Of a stretch of DNA of 64,000 nucleotides, positions 57,857 to 64,000 are shown in pieces; the stretch's first letter is position 1; each line of letters opens with the position of its first letter. A program made the position numbers and the translations under genes. The DNA comes from an uncultured Methylococcaceae bacterium (GTDB lineage: Bacteria; Pseudomonadota; Gammaproteobacteria; Methylococcales; Methylomonadaceae). The notes under the pieces are model-generated. The model made no database searches, was not told the DNA's origin, and was given only the letters and a program-made list of their open reading frames with translations. The stretch lies in assembly GCA_903938485.1 (NCBI GenBank), contig CAJADF010000108.1:92676-156675 (forward strand). The letters are read 5' to 3'.

Positions 57857-60817
57857 ATGACAGTTTCTACTTTCAACGTAATTGAAGCTTTAACCAAATT
57901 TAAAGCTAATCAAATTAAAGCACCAATTATTATTGCTGGCGTTAGCAACAATATTGCTGCGAACTTTGATAAATTAAACAAATATGCTAGTAAAATTCAA
58001 TCTATTGATTTATCCGACACAACCCATTCTTTATTGCTCAATGCAAGCCAGATTAACAATGATTCTGTATTAATTAAAAAAATTAACAACACAATAACTG
58101 TTACAGATAATTACAAGAACATCCAAAAAACAGCTAATTTATCGGCATTATTAAACTTAGGTGATAAATTAACAAGCTTAACTGAAACTGGCCCAATAAC
58201 TTCTGTTACCTTAACTTCAAAGCAATACAACAATACTTTTACCAGCAAATTTACTAACTTTAAGGCAACAGTATCAGATGCCACAGAAACTTTTTTTGCT
58301 AAATTAGCGTTAGACAAGAATGTCTCAGATTTTAGTATAAAAGATAACGCAAGCAACATTTCAGACATGTTGGACGCTTTACAAAAACTAGGTTCAAAAC
58401 TAACAAAAATCACTCAAACTGACAAAACAAGGCCCATTGCTGTAACTGTCGATCAGTTAAAAAATGATGCAGGGACTTTGGAAAAACTTTCAAATAAATA
58501 CACACTAACCATCAGTGATGTAACGCTAAATAATTTAGCATCAGTTTTAAATGATAGACATGTCACAAGTATAAGTATTTCTGTAAATACTACTGAACTA
58601 ACAAACAACATGAATATCTTTACAAAAAAAAGCAACCACATATCCGAGATTATTTTAAAAGATAGTACCTTCCATATCGCGGCTAATTTTGACTTACTGA
58701 AAACTTTAAATAATAAATTGTCTGGCATTATTCAAACAGACCCGAATAGTTATTTAACGATTACAGCTGAACAATTACTCAACAATGCAAATACCATTGC
58801 TAAAATTCTGACAAATTATTCACTTTCAGTTCATGATGCCAGCTTAAATAATATTAAAAGTTTCTTAACTAATTCAACGATTAACAATGCTTTACATGCT
58901 GATATTTATATCTTGGATAATTCTGCAAGCATTAATACCAACTTAGATGCTATTGAAAACTATACAAACTCGAACATCATCAACTTAAAAGACATCTCAT
59001 TTACGGACACCTCAGCAGAACTTATTGTTAGTTCAACTCAATTTTTTGATGACTCAGATGCTTTAAATTTAATTTCTGGCGATTATCATTTATCAGTAGG
59101 TGGCGTAAATACCGATGATATCGCTACTGTGTTAAAAAATTCTCATGTAGACAGTATTTCTATTTCTGATACGGGGGATAATATTGCTTATAGCATAAAT
59201 ACACTAAACACTAACATAAAACTTATCACTACAATAACCATAACAAATCCACAAACCGCCCTAGAATTGACTTCTAAGCAATTTTTTGAAGATAGAGCCT
59301 TAATAAATTTATTTAGGGGTTCTTATAATCTATCGATAAGTGACAGTCTTATCTCAGATATCCCTGATACCATAAAAAACAGTAATGTAACCTTAATGAC
59401 TGTGACTGATTACACATCCAATATAACTAATAACTTGGATTTACTTTATGCTCTGGGCAACAAATTAACAGAGATAAATCAATTAGATCCAGATAAGCCC
59501 ATAGAAATAAATGCGAGTCAATTTAGCAAATATACTAATTTCTTGAACAACACTATCCAAACAAATTATTCACTAAATGTGCTTGATGTTAGTACAGTAA
59601 ATCTCAATTCGATTATTAATAATAGCAATGTAAACACAATTACAGTTTATGACTCTGAGAGCAACATATTAAAAAATATAGATAATCTGGAAAATTATAT
59701 TGATCAAATCATATCGATATCATTCACTAATACCAACATTACCCCTGTTACGCTAACATCTGATCAATTCGTTAACGATGTTGATGCTTTAGATAAAATT
59801 AATGCTCTATCGCTCACCGTTAATACAGTGGCCGCAAGTGATATTAATTATATTGCCCATAAAAATTACGTAAATCATATATCTTTAGTCGATACAGCAG
59901 ACCAAATTGGTTTATACATTGATAACCTGAATAATAATTTAAATAAAATAACCAGTATCTCAATCAGCGATTACCTAGACAATACTGTCACTATTACCGC
60001 CAATCAATTAATAACCGATAAGACAACACTAGATCTTCTAAAAACTAATTACACCCTGGCTATTATTAATGCACCCAGTAATTTCAGCATTCCAATCGCT
60101 TACACTACACATTTTAAATCAAACTCTTTTATAACCGTGACCGATAGCTCTTCTGCAATCAGTTCAAACCTAACCTCCCTTAACTTGCTTAATTCAAAAT
60201 GCACAGATCTAACGGGTATGGGAATCTCTATAACACAAACTGATCCTGAAACGCCCTTAACAATTACGGCCAATGAATTAAAAAATGATAGTAACGTGCT
60301 TAACTCACTTATCCAATCGAATAACGCTACGATATTTAATATAGATTTAGGTAGTTCAAAAACATCTTTAACCCTTGATGGTGCTAACGGTCATGATAAT
60401 TTCATTTTTCATACCAATAGTACTGGCACACCGTCGGCAACTAATATTGCCACTATCAATAATTTTAATGGTCAAGATAAAATTAGTTTTTATGAAACTA
60501 CTTCGCCGACCCAACTAACGCCTTTTTCCATTGAAGCGGGTTTAGCCTCAATTAACACTTCTAGTGGCACTGGCATCGTTAGTTTTAATCCAACCGATGA
60601 TACATTACCCAAACAAATAATCGCTGTAGAAAAGGCTATTGCTTTATCTAACAATCTAGGTGCCGGGCATTTTGCTATATGGAATAACGGGAGTGATAGC
60701 TTCCTGCTTATCACGGACTTAGACCCCAAAACCACCTCTGGTGATGATTTAATTAAATTTGTCGGAATGGATGTTAGTCACCTACAATTAAGTAATGGTG
60801 TCATTTCTTACACATAA
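57857..60817 (+). CDS. Repeat-rich secreted or surface protein with type I-secretion-like C-terminus
   Basis: The 986-residue protein lacks a signal peptide and has a single cysteine. Residues about 20-830 are made of about ten diverged units of roughly 80 residues. Each has an SDxxxNIxxNLDxL start, an (I/L)TxITQTDPxxPLTITAxQL centre, an NDAxxLxKI helix, a YxLxVxD(A/V) strand and an HVxSISVSD end. Residues about 835-986 differ: GANGHDNFIFHTN, NNFNGQDKISFYET and HFAIWNNGSDSFLLITD recall RTX-associated C-termini, so type I secretion is inferred. Only one weak RTX-like repeat is seen. A second repeat gene begins 27 bp downstream. Confidence 0.8.
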   Translation: MTVSTFNVIEALTKFKANQIKAPIIIAGVSNNIAANFDKLNKYASKIQSIDLSDTTHSLLLNASQINNDSVLIKKINNTITVTDNYKNIQKTANLSALLNLGDKLTSLTETGPITSVTLTSKQYNNTFTSKFTNFKATVSDATETFFAKLALDKNVSDFSIKDNASNISDMLDALQKLGSKLTKITQTDKTRPIAVTVDQLKNDAGTLEKLSNKYTLTISDVTLNNLASVLNDRHVTSISISVNTTELTNNMNIFTKKSNHISEIILKDSTFHIAANFDLLKTLNNKLSGIIQTDPNSYLTITAEQLLNNANTIAKILTNYSLSVHDASLNNIKSFLTNSTINNALHADIYILDNSASINTNLDAIENYTNSNIINLKDISFTDTSAELIVSSTQFFDDSDALNLISGDYHLSVGGVNTDDIATVLKNSHVDSISISDTGDNIAYSINTLNTNIKLITTITITNPQTALELTSKQFFEDRALINLFRGSYNLSISDSLISDIPDTIKNSNVTLMTVTDYTSNITNNLDLLYALGNKLTEINQLDPDKPIEINASQFSKYTNFLNNTIQTNYSLNVLDVSTVNLNSIINNSNVNTITVYDSESNILKNIDNLENYIDQIISISFTNTNITPVTLTSDQFVNDVDALDKINALSLTVNTVAASDINYIAHKNYVNHISLVDTADQIGLYIDNLNNNLNKITSISISDYLDNTVTITANQLITDKTTLDLLKTNYTLAIINAPSNFSIPIAYTTHFKSNSFITVTDSSSAISSNLTSLNLLNSKCTDLTGMGISITQTDPETPLTITANELKNDSNVLNSLIQSNNATIFNIDLGSSKTSLTLDGANGHDNFIFHTNSTGTPSATNIATINNFNGQDKISFYETTSPTQLTPFSIEAGLASINTSSGTGIVSFNPTDDTLPKQIIAVEKAIALSNNLGAGHFAIWNNGSDSFLLITDLDPKTTSGDDLIKFVGMDVSHLQLSNGVISYT

Positions 60818-60844
60818 CTCATTCAATAATTTTTAGAGACTTTA

Positions 60845-63800
60845 ATGGCTATTATTTCTAAATTCGATGTTGGTACTGCATTATCGACATATAACAGCAA
60901 CCACAATATGGCCTCCGTTAATATTACCGATAGCAGTGATAATATAGCCACAAACCTAGGTGCATTAACCCCTTTAGTAACGGCAGGAAAAATTATCCAT
61001 ATTAATCAAATGGATAGCCCTATACCTTTAACGATTAATGACATACAATTATTAAAAATTAATGCCAGTGTCTTTAGGAAAATATCCAGTAATTACACTT
61101 TAGTTATTACTGATAGCGCTAACAACATTACTGGCAATTTAGATACTTTAAAAAGCTACATCAGAAAGATAACGAGCATTAATCAAACGACCACTAGTCC
61201 GCTTACATTAACCGCCGCTCAGTTAAATACATATAAAGCGGTTATCACTAAAATAGTGGATGATTACAGCCTGATTGTCACAGAAACTCCCACATTAAGA
61301 CTCATAACATTATCAACTAATCCCCGTATTTTGTCTTTTGGTATTAAAGATACTGCTTTTAACATTAATAAGTTATCTAGCTTAACAGCCATAATAAATT
61401 TAGACAGTAAAGTCACTAGTATTACACAAACAGGTGCACCCAAAAATATCGTCTTAACAGTTAGTCAATATAGTCCAAACTTAACCCAAAAATTTACTAA
61501 TTTTAAAGCCACAATATCCAACGCGAATACATTAATCATTACAGATTTACTAACCGATTCAAATATCGATAACCTTAATATTAGAGATAGCTCAAGCAAC
61601 ATTGCAACTAGCTTAGACACACTACAAGCATTGGGAATTAAAGTAACAACTATTACACAAACAGGTACCAGTACAGCATTAACAATTACCGGAAACCAGT
61701 TTATTAATGATTCTTTAACGCTGAATAAAATTCAAGGACGTTATAGTTTAATAATTAATGATGCCTCTGCCGCACTAACAGCAACACTTATTGCAAACAC
61801 ACATGTCAAAACCTTTACTGTAAGTGATACAGCGTCTAATATTCATAATAACTTATCTGCGTTATTAAGCGCTGGCACTAAACTGACTAGCATTACCGAA
61901 TCCGGCCCTGTTGCGCCAATCACCATGCTTGCAAATCAATACAATAAATTTTTCACTGGTAAATTGACTAATTTTACAGCGACTGTTTTAGATGCACCTA
62001 CGCGCTTGGTAGCATCGTTAAATACTGATGCAAAGATATCGAGTATCACTGTCAAAGATAATACAAAAAACATTTCTAGTAACCTCGATATCTTACAAGC
62101 CATTAACGCTAAATTAATTAGTATCACCCAAACTGATTTAACAACACCTCTAACAATCAGATTTGCTCAACTAACTAATGACACCAGTGCAATTGAGAAA
62201 ATTTCTATATCAAATCCAACTTATCAATTAATAGTTATAGGCGTTTCAGTAACTAATATTAGATCGACTTTATCTAATGAGCATGTCAAATCAATTTCAG
62301 TATTAGACTCAGGCAATAATATTGCCAATAATCTAAATAGCATTCAAGATTTCATTAATTCTCACTCTTCTAACTCTTATATCAGTAGAATCGTTTTATC
62401 GGATAGCCCAACCACATTAACAATAACCGAATCTCAATTAAGCCAAGATAGTTCTGCTCTGGAACTAATTACTAGTAATGGATATATGATCCTTAATGAC
62501 GTAACTATCATCGACAATGGTTATTCTTTGATTATTACTGAAGTGCGCATTGCTGATTTAGCTTCAATTATCACTAATCCTTTAGTCAACCGTATTGCTA
62601 TAACAGATACTGCTCTAAATATTACTGAAAATATAGCTACAATTAAGGAAAATTTATCTGTAATAAATAGCATTACCATTTCAGATAACCCAACTGCATT
62701 AACTCTCACTAAAGCTCAGCTTTCTGAAAACCCCGATTTATTAGCATTGATTTTAGGTCCCTACACTCTAAAAATTACAGATGTCCTTGTAAGTGACATT
62801 AATACAGATCTAGAAAATCCATTAATTACTAATATCAGTATTACTGATGAATCAACCAATGTCCTTTCAAATCTAGACTTATTGAAAACCAATATTAGTT
62901 TAATTACTGCAATTAATTTATTAGATACTCCTGAAAGCATTACCATTAGTGCTACACAGATTACTAATTATCTAGATATATTTGCACTTCTAAATACCTA
63001 CCCATTTTTAGTCACTGAAGTTTCAATTGCTGATATTTCTACCGTATTAGCGATTACATGGGTAACTAGTCTTTCCATTTTAGATAGTGCTGATAATATC
63101 CAAACTAATTTAGATACGTTGCAAACAGAAGTTGTTGCTGGGCATATCTCGAGTATTACAACTCCAGATGTAAAATCATTAGCAATTTCTTATACCCAAT
63201 TTACTAATGTACCAGACGCTTTAAACATACTTAATAGAGACAGTTTCACTTTCACGGTAAGTGATGTTGCCATTGCGGATAGCGCTACTGTTCTAGATAC
63301 GGCTGGAGTTATAAGTATTGCCATTTTGGATAACGCTAGCAATATCCAATCTAATTTGGATACTCTACAATCTGAGGTTGTGGCTGGGCATATCTCTAGT
63401 ATTAAAAGTACAGACGCTACATCATTAGCAATTACACATACTCAATTTACTAATGATCTATCTGCCTTAACCTTACTTCAAGCGAATGGTTTCACTTTCA
63501 CGGTAAGTGATGTTGCCATTGCGGATAGCGCTACTGTTCTAGATACGGCTGGAGTTATAAGTATTGCCATTTTGGATAACGCTAGCAATATCCAAACTAA
63601 TTTGGATACCCTACAATCTGAGGTTGTGGCTGGGCATATTTCAGGAATAACGATTAGTAACTCTCCACAAAACTTAACTATCAGTTATACACAATTAATT
63701 AATGATGTAGACGTTTTATTTTTATTAAGTTCTAGTTCTTATACACTGACTGTCAGCAATGTGCCTGTAGCTAATATTAATGATACTTTAGCTGCAAATG

Positions 63801-64000
63801 GCGTGGTTAGTATTACCGTCAGTGACAACGCTACCAATATCAAAACGAATTTAGATGCCCTTCAAACTGCTGTAACAGCAGGAACTATTACTGATATTAG
63901 CATTAATAACGGCCCCCAAAACTTAACGATCACTTATACACAATATACTGCTGATACAGGGGTTTTAGCTTTATTAGAGACTAGTTCTTATACGCTCACA
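60845..64000 (+). CDS. Giant repeat protein, paralog of the upstream gene (partial, runs off the right edge)
   Basis: The ATG at 60845, preceded by GAGA, opens a frame with no stop to 64000 (1052 codons). No signal peptide or cysteine is seen. From residue about 20, at least thirteen units of 77-100 residues (mostly 80-82) follow the same pattern as the upstream protein: NIxTNLDTLQ, AGxIxxIT, LTITxxQxTND, YTLTVSDV, VxSISILD. The N-terminus (MAIISKFDVGTAL) parallels that of the neighbour (MTVSTFNVIEAL). Units near the right end are almost identical to each other, unlike earlier ones. The C-terminus is unknown because the window ends inside a repeat. Confidence 0.85.
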   Translation, partial: MAIISKFDVGTALSTYNSNHNMASVNITDSSDNIATNLGALTPLVTAGKIIHINQMDSPIPLTINDIQLLKINASVFRKISSNYTLVITDSANNITGNLDTLKSYIRKITSINQTTTSPLTLTAAQLNTYKAVITKIVDDYSLIVTETPTLRLITLSTNPRILSFGIKDTAFNINKLSSLTAIINLDSKVTSITQTGAPKNIVLTVSQYSPNLTQKFTNFKATISNANTLIITDLLTDSNIDNLNIRDSSSNIATSLDTLQALGIKVTTITQTGTSTALTITGNQFINDSLTLNKIQGRYSLIINDASAALTATLIANTHVKTFTVSDTASNIHNNLSALLSAGTKLTSITESGPVAPITMLANQYNKFFTGKLTNFTATVLDAPTRLVASLNTDAKISSITVKDNTKNISSNLDILQAINAKLISITQTDLTTPLTIRFAQLTNDTSAIEKISISNPTYQLIVIGVSVTNIRSTLSNEHVKSISVLDSGNNIANNLNSIQDFINSHSSNSYISRIVLSDSPTTLTITESQLSQDSSALELITSNGYMILNDVTIIDNGYSLIITEVRIADLASIITNPLVNRIAITDTALNITENIATIKENLSVINSITISDNPTALTLTKAQLSENPDLLALILGPYTLKITDVLVSDINTDLENPLITNISITDESTNVLSNLDLLKTNISLITAINLLDTPESITISATQITNYLDIFALLNTYPFLVTEVSIADISTVLAITWVTSLSILDSADNIQTNLDTLQTEVVAGHISSITTPDVKSLAISYTQFTNVPDALNILNRDSFTFTVSDVAIADSATVLDTAGVISIAILDNASNIQSNLDTLQSEVVAGHISSIKSTDATSLAITHTQFTNDLSALTLLQANGFTFTVSDVAIADSATVLDTAGVISIAILDNASNIQTNLDTLQSEVVAGHISGITISNSPQNLTISYTQLINDVDVLFLLSSSSYTLTVSNVPVANINDTLAANGVVSITVSDNATNIKTNLDALQTAVTAGTITDISINNGPQNLTITYTQYTADTGVLALLETSSYTLT
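63243..63396 (+). repeat. Near-identical repeat, copy 1 (246-bp spacing)
   Basis: This 154-bp segment begins GTTTCACTTTCACGGTAAG and is repeated at 63489-63642 with only a few base differences. The offset of 246 bp equals 82 codons, one protein repeat, so reading frame is kept. Most other units in the gene are far more diverged. Confidence 0.9.
63489..63642 (+). repeat. Near-identical repeat, copy 2 (246-bp spacing)
   Basis: This is the second copy of the 154-bp segment at 63243-63396. Differences noted are T/A after AATATCCAA, T/C in GATACT/C and C/T near the 3' end, mostly silent. A more diverged relative of the same segment lies about 246 bp before copy 1. Confidence 0.9.

Noticed and set aside
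62997-63734. Repeats that could suggest a CRISPR array
   Set aside because: The period is 246 bp, in frame, with long repeat parts and no short unique spacers; it is a protein-coding tandem repeat.

Overview
The window looks like chromosome of an AT-rich gammaproteobacterium. Support comes from the gene set: glnK-amtB, purE-purK, cmoA, apaG-apaH, mpl, nth, fabV, an FNR regulator with all four cluster cysteines, dapC/dapD/dapE, and a type II secretion operon in the Xanthomonas xps order. A methanotroph-like relative (Methylococcales) is plausible from the overall mix, but no methane- or methanol-oxidation gene is present, so that placement is inference. No rRNA, tRNA, CRISPR array, transposase or phage gene was seen.

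Layout. 1-1025: start of a TonB-dependent receptor (ZnuD-like) running off the left edge, with a striking overlapping palindrome upstream. 1270-7921: argB, dut, a DUF2782 protein, a large AsmA/DUF748 envelope protein, and glnK-amtB for ammonium sensing and uptake. 8000-12847: an Aas-type acyltransferase/acyl-ACP synthetase, two small membrane proteins (one a cold-shock-domain/transmembrane fusion), PPK2 and nth. 12947-15051: a three-gene HvfA-HvfB-HvfC (bufferin-like) operon predicted to make a copper-binding, cysteine-modified peptide. 15129-31098: housekeeping genes (purEK, cmoA, sbcC, mpl, apaGH, methionine-salvage mtnB-mtnD-mtnC, a TerC/DUF475 protein, rpiA). 31179-41639: eleven-gene type II secretion operon gspE-F-G-H-I-J-K-L-M-N-D, read right to left. 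41840-45370: FucP-like sugar transporter and a GH3 glycosidase lipoprotein. 45422-49861: lysine/diaminopimelate genes dapC-dapD ... dapE, interrupted by two small conserved genes, an ArsC-like gene and a large hairpin. 50105-57358: two related small exported helical proteins, an SDR, a 55-residue membrane peptide, FNR, fabV, a peptide transporter, a predicted outer-membrane protein and an Fn3-like protein.

57857-64000 is the most unusual part. Two adjacent co-oriented genes encode very long, almost cysteine-free proteins built from about 80-residue repeats (about ten units in the first, at least thirteen in the second, which is still open at the right edge). The first ends in a domain resembling those of type I-secreted surface proteins. 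The second contains a recent 246-bp in-frame duplication.

Functional links inferred from position: dapC/D/E make the meso-diaminopimelate that Mpl uses in peptidoglycan recycling; GlnK gates AmtB; HvfB with HvfC would modify HvfA cysteines; the T2SS could export enzymes of the kind seen in the adjacent glycosidase locus, although that glycosidase itself looks like a lipoprotein.
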